From Tetragonia tetragonoides (taxonomy: Eukaryota; Streptophyta; Magnoliopsida; Caryophyllales; Aizoaceae): a stretch of 64,000 bases of DNA. The DNA is taken from NCBI GenBank assembly GCA_038025085.1, contig CM076149.1, positions 29,797,001 through 29,861,000 of the forward strand, written 5' to 3'. How positions within the stretch are numbered: position 1 is the stretch's first letter; each line of letters starts with the position of its first letter. Shown piece by piece: positions 11,958-22,353 of the stretch. Position numbers and translations under genes: made by a program. Below the pieces are notes generated by a model. The model had not been told where the DNA came from. It did not search any database and saw only the letters and a list, made by a program, of their open reading frames with translations.

Positions 11958-12653
11958 TGTTATAACCAAAGCTTAAAGACGGAACACTTATCTGTAACGA
12001 ACGACCGTGGCGTGATGAATCACTGCCCTAAAGTCGAATTTGCCCCCACACGTACACTAGGAATTCCGGCAACCGACCTCCAGGGATACACGACAACCAA
12101 TGCTCCGGTGTACTACGGTGCAATGGCTTTGAGAGTAAACTGAACTACTGCCAAGTGAAGAGAAGAGCACAAGAGAGAAGAGGAGAGGATCAGTTTGTTT
12201 GTGTGTATCAAAAGGCTGGAGGCTTTAGTTATTTTATAGGAGCTTTAGGATCAGTAACCGAAATTAAGGAGTTAATTTGTGGGCTGAAATCGTGGGATAT
12301 TATTATGAGAATAATAATATAACGGTTACATAATCTTGAAGCTGAACGGACTCAAAACGGTCGAAAAATATTGAGCCGAGAATAAAAAGGGCCCAACCCA
12401 ACCCACGCCCGAGCCCGAGCCCGGCCCGCCCGACCGGACGGACGGACAGCGGCGGCGCGCGCCCGCGTGTGTGGGGAGAGTGTTCCCTTGACTCCTAGTT
12501 AAAAGACTAGGAGTACACAACCATATATAAAGGCTCTTCTCTTTCCTTTCTCTACCTATGTGGGACAATTTGTTTTGTGAACAAGGCTTTTTAGTGGGAC
12601 TTTCTTTGTTGCATACCAAGCTTCATTAAGCTAGCTTGGCTTCATTTCCAACA
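11958..12653 (-). repeat. Copia 5' LTR
   Basis: Upstream LTR of the same element. It differs from its partner by scattered substitutions and small indels, mostly in the GC-rich block near 12400-12470. Only about 29 bases separate its inner end from the gag ATG at 11928. Confidence 0.92.
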
Positions 12654-13058
12654 TCATCTTCATTCTCAATATCGTCAATCATCAATTTCATGATGATTAA
12701 CAAACCTTCCACTTTTTTCCTTTTCTCCCTCCTGCTTGTCATGGTTTTGCTCGTCGTTCTCATCGCCGCCAATCGAGACCGGAGTTGATGATGACGGGTG
12801 TTTCTCACTTGAAAGTGTTATATTCTCTAGAAATTGGAGATTCTATTTTAAAGATTAAAAGTTGCTTCTCCAATCTATTAATCCCCAAATCTCAATTGAA
12901 GCTACTTGTATTGCTGAATCGATTAATCCCCAAATCTCCAATCTTTTCTTCTCATTCTCAAATTCCCCAACTTTCCTCAAAATTACCCAATTCACAAACC
13001 TTAACAAACACCAAACCCCACAAACCAAATCACCAAAAACACCCAAAAAGATGGCGAA

Positions 13059-13320
13059 TTGCAACAACCCACATGGTCAAACTCCACATTTTCGTTCTCA
13101 GACTTCTCTGGAGACGTTCAGTTGAGCATGCTCTCCTTTCTCAACCCATCTGAACTCTTACTTTGCATGCACCTCAAAACACTTCGTTTCGCTTACCATG
13201 GCGATACCAAGGTCTGGTACGCCATGTGTGACAGAAAATAGGGCTCAAAAATCCAGATTAACAAATGGGATGGTGGGAGATTATATTGGAGTGAGGTGAG
13301 GTATGAGGAGAGAGAAAAAT
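13059..13320 (+). pseudogene. F-box gene fragment captured in a MULE
   Basis: From 13059 the frame reads through an F-box-like segment with FSFSDFSGDVQLSMLSFLNP and then VWYAMCDRK. A TAG at 13239-13241 falls where F-box relatives of this type have Trp, and the same frame goes on with INKWDGG beyond it. F-box proteins link targets to SCF ubiquitin ligases; only the N-terminal F-box part is present. A Ser/Pro/Asn-rich leader with an in-frame ATG starts upstream. The fragment lies within the Pack-MULE ends, so it was probably copied from a host gene. It is not expected to be functional. Confidence 0.65.
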
Positions 13321-13566
13321 GGTGGTGGAATAGCCCAGCAAAATGGCGGTGAGGTAATGAGGAGAGAGATGACAACATCTTAAAGTGGGGGCATAATGGA
13401 CAATTTCGATATTAACAGACGGATTGACGGAAAAGGCAAAAAGAGAGTACAGACGGAACAGTGTCAAAAGTAAAGGCTTACCAATTGGATTTCACTTCTA
13501 AGAATGTCTACCAGTTAAAAAAAGTTACAAACTCAGGCCTACCAATTGAAATTCCCCTAATTTGAA

Positions 13567-13832
13567 TTATGGTGATGGGGAATTGATTATTGATGGGATT
13601 GTTTGATTATTCATGAGATTGTTGGTTTGTTGGGTACATGCATAATACGAGGCAAAGGATATTGCAATTAGTAAAGGATACTTCTGCCAAGCTTAAAGCT
13701 CTTAGTGAATCTGACCATGCTTCTGATGTCTCCGTAAAATCTCTCTCTCACATTCATATTGAGATGATATTATTGTTTTTTAATTGAATTATGTGTACCC
13801 GTGTACCATGTAATTTGATTGATAAATTGTTC
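13567..13832 (+). other. Short stretch between two MULEs, possible exon
   Basis: At about 13645-13760 there is an open frame (with RQRILQLVKDTSAKLKALSE) ending before the T-rich sequence. It might be a host exon that continued from sequence left of the Pack-MULE at 6.1 kb. I do not recognise it, and no clear splice partner is seen. Confidence 0.2.
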
Positions 13833-13842
13833 GAAATATAAC

Positions 13843-15076
13843 GACTTATCAGCTTTGTAAGGACCTCAACTTTGCAATTTTGGTGGTTTAAGGACCTGAA
13901 CTATTTTTTTGGTGGTCTAAAGACCTGTGACATCATTTTTTGGTGAGATGTAATCGGAAGGCAATAAAGAAAATGTAACTCTTCAAAAAAATATTTCCCT
14001 CATTAAAAATATATTTCAACTAACATTCTTTTATTTTTAAGGCTGAAAACTCCCAAAATACCCTCTCTCTTTCTTCCTCCTTCTCCCCTACATGACAATC
14101 AAGGTCAAATGAAACACAACCCAACCCCTCATGCCTCATCTCTCTCTCTCTCTCCCCAATTTTTTTTTGAGCGTCTATTTTCCTTTTTTCTCAAATCCTA
14201 CAATATAACCCCAATTTCATCTCAAAAGTATCAAATTAGAGATACAGAAATTATACCGATTTCCAATTTTGCTTGAATTTAAAGGGGTAGGTTAGTTGCA
14301 AACACTAGTCGGCTACACAAAGCGAAGATTGGGCCTTATTCATCTGCATGTCGAAGTGGTGGGTGGATTTCAGCTTAGAAATTGGAGTATATTTCTTTCA
14401 CCTTCAATTGGGATTCTTCTCTCTTGCAATGGGATGATGGAAATTGGCTTGCAATGGGGAAGTTGGCTTGCGAAGAGGTGATGATTATTGGCTTCCCCAA
14501 AATTTGGCTTTTCTTATCAGCATTGTTAAGCAAGTTCATCTCTTAAAACCTGGGATGAATGGAGGAGTCCAGGCTTCTCTCAAATTTGTTGGTAGTGGTG
14601 GTGGTTAAGTGTGCAATTTAAGAAATCTGTTGGTAAGATGCGTCTGATTGGGGAATTGGGGAGGAAAGATAACATGGATATATTGTTAATTTGCTACTGG
14701 TTTTTATTCTTTGTTGTTCTATTGACGTTTAGGCGTTTAGCTATAGGGTTTAGGGGAACTGGAAGTGAGAGAAAGGGAAAAGGAAAGAGGACCGATGGCT
14801 GGATTGGATTCAAATGGGGTTTTGTTTTAATTTTTATTTTCTTCAATGTTTTAATATAATTGAGGGTTATTTGGTCAAATCATATTTTTTTCAGTATAAA
14901 AAAAAGCCCAAACATTTCCCCAATATTTTAATATAATTGATTAACTTGCCACGTTATATTTCCGGTTACTTTTGGTCGGAAAAGTAGTCACAGGTCCTTA
15001 TACCACCAAAAAAAATAGTTTAGGTCCTTGGACCACTAAAAGTGCAAAGTTTGGGTCCTTGCAGAGTTGATAGTTT
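13843..15076. mobile_element. MULE-like element with long terminal inverted repeats
   Basis: About 115 bases at each end are inverted copies: the left has AAGGACCTCAACTTTGCA and the right, on the minus strand, AAGGACCCAAACTTTGCA; both contain two more AAGACCT/AAGGACC phrases. The exact decamer GAAATATAAC flanks it at 13833-13842 and 15077-15086. The 9-10-bp duplication and long inverted repeats fit a Mutator-like element. Inner sequence (14.1-14.9 kb) has short open frames without known domains, so it is non-autonomous. Confidence 0.8.
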
Positions 15077-15214
15077 GAAATATAACTCTTTGAAGTGTAT
15101 TTTGTTGGGGTAAACTATAAAGGGATGTACTTTGATTGAAAGTTGTAAGGTGGAATGCTGTTGATGTGGTAACATGATATCTTTATTTGGTACCCTTTTA
15201 TTAGACTTGGCAGT

Positions 15215-15745
15215 CCTGATCCGAAACTTATTACCCGACCCGATTGACCCGAAATCGTAACCGAATATACCCGAAGAAATCGTAACCGAATATACCCGAA
15301 TAGTGGCAATCCGATTTAGAACCGATTATCCGAAATGATCCGAACCGAAACCGTACCGAAACCGAAATGTTATTGACCCGACGACGATCCGTATCCGAAT
15401 CTAACCCGAATCGAATCAAAACCGAACCGTTCATAACCGAAACCGATTTGATCTGAACTAAACACAAACCGATTCAAACCGACCTAAACCGAACATGACC
15501 CGAAACCAAAATAAATCGAACCTGAAATTGGTTAAACACTATTATTTAATGGAAATAATTATTTTTTACCACGGAATTTAAAGATTATACACTAAACCTT
15601 ACTTAGTGTTAACCCAAATTGGTGATTTGAATGGAAATTTGAGAATGAACGCTCAAAATATAGCCTGACCCAAAATTAACCCGACAGTTCGGACCTGTAT
15701 CCGAACTGACACAAACCGATTTTAACCCGATTCAAACCGATGTTT
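15215..15745. repeat. Degenerate CCGAA/ACCGAAACC-rich repeat
   Basis: Irregular repeats of ACCGAA, ACCCGAA and CCGATT over about 530 bases, interrupted by an AT-rich part at 15535-15655. Such biased tracts occur in plant non-autonomous elements. No target duplication was found, so I only call a repeat. Confidence 0.7.
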
Positions 15746-15759
15746 TGTAGTTTGTTCCA

Positions 15760-16040
15760 CCAAAATCTGATATTCCAAGGGCAAGAGTCCTTGTTCCTCA
15801 CCCATGTCAGTGCATTTTTGGAGTCAGATTCTACTACTATGTTCATGTTCTTTACCCATTCAACATGTGGTGACTCTCTAGTGCAATGAATTCTGCTTTG
15901 TTCGAGTCACCGTTGCCTACGTGTGAGGAGAAGACACATAAGAAGGCACCAACATCATCTCGCAAAACACCTCCAAACCCAGTTGGTCCAGGTTTCCCTA
16001 GCGCGGAACCATCGACATTCCATTTGAGAGTGTATGGTGG
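15760..16040 (-). pseudogene. LINE-type RNase H domain fragment
   Basis: The minus strand encodes an RNase H domain of the plant LINE type, starting LKWNVDGSALGKPGPTGFGG near 16028. It continues through a region with HVGNGDSNKAEFIALE, then (after a frameshift) VESDSKNALTWV. The first catalytic Asp (NVDGS) and the Glu of the AE motif are visible. It is an isolated fragment without the reverse transcriptase and lies in opposite orientation to the LINE at 16807. Upstream minus-strand sequence to ~16290 is degenerate. Confidence 0.8.
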
Positions 16041-16790
16041 GGGTGGTTGCCATAGAACATGTGTCTCTGCATGCCTTCCTTTTGCTTTGTCGTTTTCTGA
16101 TTATGTCAATGTGAAGTGTAATTTGTACAGCCTCATACAAAATTTCTTTGCACCACCCCTTTACCCAAACTCCCAATCTCATTTTGTTCTGCCTACTTCA
16201 GGTTCATGCCCAGTGCTTTGGTGCCTTCTCTGTTTTGTTGTCCACAACAGTCTTTTGTGGGTTGTTGCTTTTTATGTAAAATTAAAGTGACAATCAGGGG
16301 GGGATTGATACATGTAGAATAAAGTGACATTTTACCTCAGATGTCTTCAAATGTTCTCAGTACGTACATAACTCTACACTAACACACATGCATTTTGGAA
16401 TCTCCTTTATAGAGACACATACACAGAGCAAAACAACATGAAATTCACACATACACACACACGATTCACGCACAGAGCCCAGCAACATGATTCACACGTA
16501 TGGGGTGGCTTCAGCTATAACTAGTTAAGTATGGGGTTGACTGCAGTTGTAGTTGGCGATATATTCATTTTGAAGTTATCAAGGTACTTACTTTTTAAAT
16601 ACATATTGATAGTCTTGGAGATGTTCTTGTTTCTTAAAACTTTAGTGTCTATTTAGTTAACTTTAGGGGGTGACTCCACATTAGGTTGAGGGGTGGCTTC
16701 ATGTCTATTTTCAGCAGAGCATGTTTCAATGCTCTATTCTTTGAACTTTGAGGCCATATAATGATCCTATTCTATTTGCAGGCCCTTCAA
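16041..16790. other. Degenerate repeat sequence without a gene
   Basis: Contains a CACACA-rich stretch (16380-16500) and several GGGGTGGCTTC phrases (16500-16700), akin to the GGGTGGCTC motif that forms arrays further right. No gene is seen. Confidence 0.5.
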
Positions 16791-16806
16791 GTATTAACTT
16801 CTACCC

Positions 16807-19640
16807 CTTTTCGTTTTGAGGACATGTGGACTACCCATGCTAAGTTCGGGGCGAGGGTTAGGGAATGGTGGTTGAGTTGTGAGGTTGAGGGGTGGAGGGG
16901 TTATTGTTTTATGAGTAAGTTGAAGTTTGTCAAGAATTATTTGAAGGTGTGGAATAAGGAGGTGTTTGGAGATGTGCGGGTGAGGAAGGGGGAGATTCTT
17001 AAGGACATTCTGGCTACGGACCAGGCTTTGAGTAAGGAGGGTCATGATGATGAGTTGTTAAGGAAGAGTGTTGAGTTGAAGAATAGCTTAGAGGACGTGC
17101 TACTTAAGGAGAGGCAGAGTCAGCGGCAAAAGATGAAACGGAGATGGGCTAGAGAGGGAGATGTGAATTCCAGGCTTTTCTTTAAGGCGGTGAACGGAAA
17201 GAGGAGGAATTATGTAAAGGAGCTTGAGGGAGCGGATGGTGAGCTTGTGTCAGACGTGGATAGGATTAGTGCTGAGATTACCGATTTTTATAAGGACCTT
17301 TTTGCGGAGGAAATGGTAGATAGGCCGATGATTGAGGGGGTGGAGTGATCCCTTATTGCTCCTCATTTTAGGCACTGGTTGGAGCGACCCTTTGAGTTAG
17401 AGGAGATTAAAGCTGCGGTATTTGGGATGTATAGAGAGAAATCCCCGGCTTTACTATGGATTTTTACTAGGATTGTTGGGAGGTGATTCAGGAGGACCTT
17501 TTGGGGGTTTTTTAGCGAGTTTCATGCCACTGGGGTGATTGGGAAGAGTATGAATTCTAACTTTATTACCCTAATTTCCAAGAAGGATCGATCCATTAGA
17601 GTGAGAGATTTTAGGCGAATTAGCCTGGTTACGAGTGTGTATAAGATTATTTCTAAGGTTTTGTCTATTCGGCTTGGGACTGTTCTGTCTGGGAAGATTT
17701 CAATGGCTCAAAGTGCTTTCATGGAGGGTCGCCAGATCCTCGATGCTGCTTTAGTGGCAAATGAGGTGGTGGACGATACTCGACGCTCTAGTTTCCAGGG
17801 AGTGGTGTTTAAGCTGGATTTTGAGAAGGCCTATGATCGAGTTGGCTGGGCATTTTTGGATCGGGTAATGGATAGGAAGGGGTTCGGGGGAAGGTGGCGT
17901 AGATGGATTAGGGGTTGTCTGTCTAACACTAGCTTTTCTATTCTTGTTAATGGGGCGGCTCGTGAGTGGTTCATGTCGTAGGCGGGGCTTAGGTAAGGAG
18001 ATCCCCTGTCTCCTTTTCTCTTCACCTTGGTTGTTGATATTCTCGGTCGGATGTTGGATATGAGTGTGGAGCGGGGGTCGGTTGAGGGTTTTAGAGTAGG
18101 GCGAGAAAGGGTGTCCGTCTCCCACCTTCAGTTCGACAATGACACGATCCTCTTCCTTTCGGCTGAGGTAGAGGGGTTTAAGAGAGTGCTTACTTTGTTA
18201 CAGGTGTTTGAGGTGGTGTCTGGTATGAAGATTAATCTGTCTAAGTGTAGTTTGGCGGGGATTAATGTGGTGGACGGGGTTCTTGAGACTTTTGCTGGCC
18301 TTGTGGGCTGCCAGGTGCAACAGTGGCCATTTACCTATTTGGGGGTACTCTTAGGGGGTAACCCCCGATCAATGACTTTTTGGGAGCCAGTTGTGTCTAG
18401 AGTGGCTAAGCGTTTAGATGGTTGGAAGGGACTCTATTTTTCTCTAGGGGGGAGAATTACTCTTCTTCAATCTTGTCTAGCTAGTATCCCCATTTATTAC
18501 CTTTCCTTGTTCAGGATGCCGGTTAGTGTTGCCAATAGGATTGAGAGGATTATGAGGGATTTCCTTTGGTATGGGGCTAATGGGGATAGGAGGGATCACC
18601 TGGTTAGTTAGGACCGTGTTTGCAGGCCGAAAACGGAAGGGGGGGCTGGGTTTTGGTAGATTGGTGTCCAAGAACATTTCGCTAGTGGGTACGTGGTTAT
18701 GGCGGTTTCCTCTGGAGTCTGATTCCCTTTGGCACCGAGTAATCAGAAGCAAGTACGGTCTTATGTGCAATGGGTGGGACGCTTATGCTGGCTCCAACGT
18801 CTCTCATGCTTGCCCTTGGAAGTTCATTTGTCTGGTATCGTCTCTTTTCTTTCCACTGGTCAGGAACAATGTGGGTAATGGACTACGGGTTCGGTTCTGG
18901 GAGGATGTGTGGAAGGGTAACCTTCCTTTCTCTTCCACATATCCCCGGGTTTTTCGGTTGTCCACACTACATGGGGCCCCTGTAGCTGATTTTTTCTCAG
19001 CCGCGGGTGGTTCTTGGGACTTACATTTACGCCGATCACCACATGATAGGGTGATGGGGGGGCTTGTTTCCCTCCTGAGTGTTCTTAACTCTACTCTCCT
19101 CATCCATAGGGACGATTCTAGGTCTTGGACGGGGGATCCTTCTGGGGTCTTCTTTTCCAAGTCCTTCCTATACCATATTAGCCTTCCCTCTCAGTTTCCC
19201 CACTTTTCCTTATCTACATTTATTTGGAAGTCTAAGGTTCCATTGAATGTACGTGCTTTTGTGTGGACTTTGGTGCTAGGTAGGGTGAACACTTATGATA
19301 TGCTGCAGCGTAGGAGACCTAGTTGGTCCCTTTTACCGGGGTTCTGTGTGATGTGTCGGCATAGTGGGGAGGATTGTCTGCATTTGTTTGTACTCTGTGA
19401 CTTTTTGCGGAGTTTATGGGCTAGATTGCTGTGTGGGGAGAGTTTTGTGCGTCCAGCCACGGTGGGTAAACTCTTATAGTTGCGTTTTGCTGCGATGAGA
19501 AGGAGTAAGGAGGGGAGGTTGTTGTGGCGTTGTGCTTGTAATTTGTATGGCTTTACTTTGGTGTATTTGGCTGGAGAGAAATTCTAGGATTTTTCTGGGG
19601 ACTGCGAAGACTATTGATTATGTTTGGGATCACATAGTCG
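16807..19640 (+). pseudogene. LINE ORF2: reverse transcriptase and zf-RVT region, broken
   Basis: Open pieces in changing frames cover the linker before the RT (to 17348), the RT palm (17535-17981, with FKLDFEKAYDRV), its continuation (18027-18611) and the zf-RVT end (18571-19479, with CVMCRHSGEDCLHLFVLCDF). Stops at 17346 and near 17980-17995, plus frameshifts, break it. The catalytic FADD box is replaced by FDND in LQFDNDTILF (near 18132-18161), so a metal-binding Asp is lost. Enzyme role in intact relatives: target-primed reverse transcription. Confidence 0.92.
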
Positions 19641-19788
19641 ACCTTTAAGGGTGTTCCGTTGACTTTAATTCAACGCCATTGGCATGATGTGTAGATAATT
19701 TTCAATTTATACTGAGGATACCTTATCCTCCACATTTTTGTATTCTTTGCCATTGGATTAATAAAATTTTCTATTATCTAAAAAAAAC
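16807..19788 (+). mobile_element. 5'-truncated L1-type LINE with 16-bp target duplication
   Basis: The exact 16-mer GTATTAACTTCTACCC occurs at 16791-16806 and 19789-19804, and the right copy directly follows an A-rich tail (TTATCTAAAAAAA). The body carries the 3' two thirds of LINE ORF2 on the plus strand. No endonuclease or ORF1 is present, which fits 5' truncation during insertion. A related 3' tail ends the LINE copy at 34.36-35.28 kb. Confidence 0.92.
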
Positions 19789-19804
19789 GTATTAACTTCT
19801 ACCC

Positions 19805-21370
19805 TTCTTTTTAATTGGGGCACAATACCAATTTACCGTCGCTAATTTTTGTCTTTTCTTTAATATGAAGCTTTGTTAAAGAATCGTGTCAATGCTTCTA
19901 GTGGTACGCCAAGCAGGTAAGCATTTTTTTGGTGGTAGTTGAGAAGGAACTTTATTTATTATCAAAAGGGTTGATTTTTATAGATAACATGATTAACTTT
20001 TATTCATAGTAGGGTTAACTTTTATAGATAACTGGTGTAACTTTAACTCATAATAGGGTTAATTTTTAATCCTAAAAGGGTTAACTTTTACAGAAATTAG
20101 GGTGTAACTTTATAGTAGGGTTAACTTTTACAGAAACTAGGGTGTAACTTCATAGAAGGGTGTTGTGTTAAGGTGTTTTTTCATATGATATTGCTAGTAG
20201 TATAATAAGATTTTTTTTTTTGGGTAAGGTGTTTTTTAACAGGATCAGAAGGTTTATTGAAGGATGATGGAGCAGGGTGTTCTAGGCAGATCAAGGAAAC
20301 GTGGGTGTGGAAGTGAAGTTGGTCTCACAGTTCAGGCAGACCAAGGAGAGATGGAGCAAAAGAGACAAGAAGTAGCTCATATTGTCTGGTTGATTATGCC
20401 TATAGATTCCCATACAGGTACTTTTTAGAACTTTCTGACTTCTTGTCTTTTGATATCTTTTTTAGTTTTTAAAAGTCTTAGGGATGTGCTAGTTTTGGTG
20501 TTTAAGCGTCACCTGGTTCAGTATTATTGATGGGTGGCTCTTGTTGAATAGAGTGGTGGCAGTATGTTGATTGAGGGGTGGCTCCTTGATGAGTTCAGGT
20601 TTCTTCTTTTTGTTGTGTAATTTGCAGTGAGTTGCTTTTACTCTATGATCACCCTATTGATTCATACCAACTTGCAAGGGAAGACCTTACTCTGAGGATT
20701 TTGTGATACCTTTGGCTCTAGTATTTAATTTGTGTTTTGGGGGTAGGCTTTTCATAAGATGACTTCAGTGCCAAATAATTTTGGGGTTGAATAGTTGAAG
20801 TAATTAGGATCAAGCTTGAATATTTCTGTGAAAAAGTTAAGGCTTGAAAGATTCGATTTGGCTCTTGAGTTACAGACGTAGATTTTACCACCCTAAAGTA
20901 ATAATAACAAGAGCTACCCTCTTACTGTTATAGAAGTTATTCAAAAACGAAAGACAATACTTCAACTACTTGTTGCATTTGCCCTAAAACAAGATTTTCA
21001 AGTAGTTGAATTCACATAAACATACAGCGCCATCCCCAAAGTAAAAAGGGAGCCACCCCAAACTATGAACCAAAGCCACCTCAAGATTAAAACGGGCTTT
21101 TGAGTTTAGTTTTTCTGTTATTGGTTTATATTTACTAACTCTAGTTCATGAACGCAAAGATTAGAACTGGCTCTCGAGTTTGTAAACCAAACGAGAACTT
21201 ATATTAGCTATAGACATGTATCCTGGTTACCTCCGCTTTGTATGCACATTATTCTCCCGATGTGTACATTATTCTCTGTATATGAAGTCCCCCTAAGTAC
21301 ACTGATGTGCTAAGGTTTTTGGTTAGTTTCATTGTGTTAGTCGGTTGAGATGGATGTTGAAACTCCTAAC
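19805..21370. other. Repeat-rich stretch, no confirmed gene
   Basis: Holds the first GTTAACTTTTAT array (separate entry) and GGGTGGCTC phrases at 20510-20590. Two splice-flanked open segments (about 19866-19916 and 20240-20420) could be exons of an unknown transcript; I do not recognise them. The remainder is AT-rich. Confidence 0.3.
19965..20165 (+). repeat. GGGTTAACTTTTAT motif array (plus orientation)
   Basis: At least six irregularly spaced copies of (A)GGGTTAACTTTTA, separated by 10-25 bases and joined by phrases such as TTCATAGTA and ACAGAAACTAGGGTGTAAC. The core GTTAAC is itself palindromic; the flanking GGG and TTTTAT give it orientation. Confidence 0.85.
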
Positions 21371-21435
21371 TTTTCAGAGCCACCCTAATCTTATATCGGA
21401 GCCACCCTGATCTTATATCAGAGCCACCCCAAGGT
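21370..21435 (-). repeat. GGGTGGCTC array beside a tRNA-like sequence
   Basis: Three copies of GAGCCACCC(C/T) at ~23-base spacing with TGATCTTATATCA-type linkers (plus-strand reading). On the minus strand the array directly follows the tRNA-like sequence at 21437-21507. Confidence 0.85.
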
Positions 21436-21436
21436 G

Positions 21437-21507
21437 TAAAAGTTCATGAAGGATTTGAACCTACACCCGTGCTTGCACATGCTCTTCCATTTACTTCAAA
21501 TGAGTCT
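21437..21507 (-). ncRNA. Degenerate tRNA-like sequence D
   Basis: On the minus strand a B-box-like GTAGGTTCAAATCC follows an A-box-like region (AAGTAAATGGAAGAGC), with a short hairpin GTGCAAGCAC between them. The acceptor ends pair poorly. It is clearly related to tRNA-like sequence C at 23599-23670 and, like it, is followed by a GGGTGGCTC array. Likely a decayed copy. Confidence 0.5.
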
Positions 21508-21699
21508 TACAGTATGCAATATATCGTGTGATAAGAGTCAACTCCAATCTGGATCCACCTTGAGTGTAAAAAACAAAGCCAACCTGTTCTTATGCCAGAG
21601 TTATAACAAAGCAGTTCAATAGTTATAATGAGTTTAATGTACTTGATGTAATTGTTATGGCAAGGGGGTCTATTCGTTCGAAGAAATAATTAGACGTCT

Positions 21700-21850
21700 A
21701 TGGAATTAACTTTTATTTATATTAAGGTTAACTTTTACACTTACTGTGTTAACTTCTACACATAATAGGGTTAACTTTTTATTCAAAATAGGGCTAACTT
21801 TGATTCATAATAGGTAAGTAGGGTTAACTTTCCTTCATAGTAGGGTATTG
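21700..21850 (+). repeat. GGTTAACTTTTA motif array (plus orientation)
   Basis: About seven copies of (G)GTTAACTTTTA-like motifs with linkers such as TTCATAATAGG. It ends 14 bases before the best-formed tRNA-like sequence (21864). Confidence 0.85.
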
Positions 21851-21863
21851 AAATTCATATGCT

Positions 21864-21934
21864 AGTCTATTAGCTCAATTGGTAGAGCGTTTGTGCAATT
21901 GCACAATGGTGTAGGTTCAAATCCTACATAGACT
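21864..21934 (+). ncRNA. tRNA-like cloverleaf A
   Basis: A 71-base sequence with a perfect 7-bp acceptor stem (AGTCTAT/ATAGACT), D-stem GCTC/GAGC with a GG-containing loop, and T-arm GTAGG-TTCAAAT-CCTAC. A-box (TAGCTCAATTGG) and B-box (GGTTCAAATCC) match Pol III internal promoter patterns. The anticodon arm is odd: TTGTG-CAATTG-CACAA is a perfect palindrome with a six-base loop rather than seven. No T-run terminator follows at once. Probably tRNA-derived rather than a working tRNA; it could still be transcribed. Confidence 0.65.
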
Positions 21935-21939
21935 TATGC

Positions 21940-22165
21940 TTCTAATGGTGTTGTTCTGTACTGCTTCTGTTCAGTTCTGTGTTTCTGCTGCTCTATTATG
22001 TTGTTGCTGTCTGCCGCTATTTGCTGGTTGCTGACAGCTCTCTGCTGTTGTTTGCTGGTTGCTGCAAGATGTCTTTTGCTAGCTGTTGTTGTGTAAGGGG
22101 CTAAGGATTGTTGGTTGCTGACTGTTTTTGTTGGTTGTGGCTGCTGGTTGTTGCTGTTGTAGTTG
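21940..22165 (+). repeat. TTGCTG-rich irregular repeat
   Basis: Irregular repeats of TTGCTG, GTTGCTG and CTGGTTGCTG downstream of tRNA-like sequence A. It looks like simple-sequence expansion without a fixed period. Confidence 0.8.
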
Positions 22166-22245
22166 TTAATATATAAGACTTGAGAGCGAATTTATCCACT
22201 TTTCTCTTAAATCAAACATAAGAGCGAACAAGTCATTGTTCTGTA

Positions 22246-22330
22246 AGTTAAAAATTTACACCAAAGTATGCAACTCGACACAAATGACTTAATTCAATTA
22301 CAAATTACAGCAGAGTATGCAACACGATAC
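22246..22330. repeat. Two copies of a ~55-bp unit
   Basis: The phrase (A/G)AGTATGCAACTCGACACAAATGACT recurs with substitutions after AATTACA, giving two diverged tandem copies just left of tRNA-like sequence B. Confidence 0.6.
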
Positions 22331-22353
22331 AAATGACTCTTAAAATTATCGTG

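Larger units (their letters stand above)
6625..12653 (-). mobile_element. Ty1/copia LTR retrotransposon, minus strand
   Basis: Two LTRs of about 680-700 bases (6625-7301 and 11958-12653) begin TGTTATAACC and end CATTTCCAACA on the plus strand. By eye they are roughly 95% alike. Flanking pentamers TAATC (6620-6624) and TCATC (12654-12658) differ at one base, consistent with a five-base target duplication. Gene order on the minus strand is gag, protease, integrase, reverse transcriptase, RNase H, which is the copia order. A purine-rich tract (GTGGGGGAT) precedes the downstream LTR. All open frames are broken, so the copy is dead despite fairly young LTRs. It sits inside the Pack-MULE. Confidence 0.93.
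6197..13557. mobile_element. Pack-MULE carrying an F-box fragment, split by a copia element
   Basis: Terminal inverted repeats start GGGGAATTCCAATTGGTAGG on the left and GGGGAATTTCAATTGGTAGG on the minus strand of the right end. Homology extends over roughly 130 bases, including the shared CTTTTTGCCTTTTCCGT block. Flanking nonamers TTATTTGAA (6188-6196) and TAATTTGAA (13558-13566) match at 8 of 9 positions, the 9-bp target duplication typical of Mutator-like elements. Without the later copia insertion (6625-12653) the element is about 1.3 kb. It has no transposase but holds an F-box gene fragment near 13059-13300, so it is a gene-carrying (Pack-MULE) type. An end-like fragment of a related element lies at about 47610. 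Confidence 0.8.

Noticed and set aside
21864..21934. Functional tRNA gene
   Set aside because: The anticodon arm is a palindrome with a six-base loop and no T-run terminator follows; called tRNA-like only.
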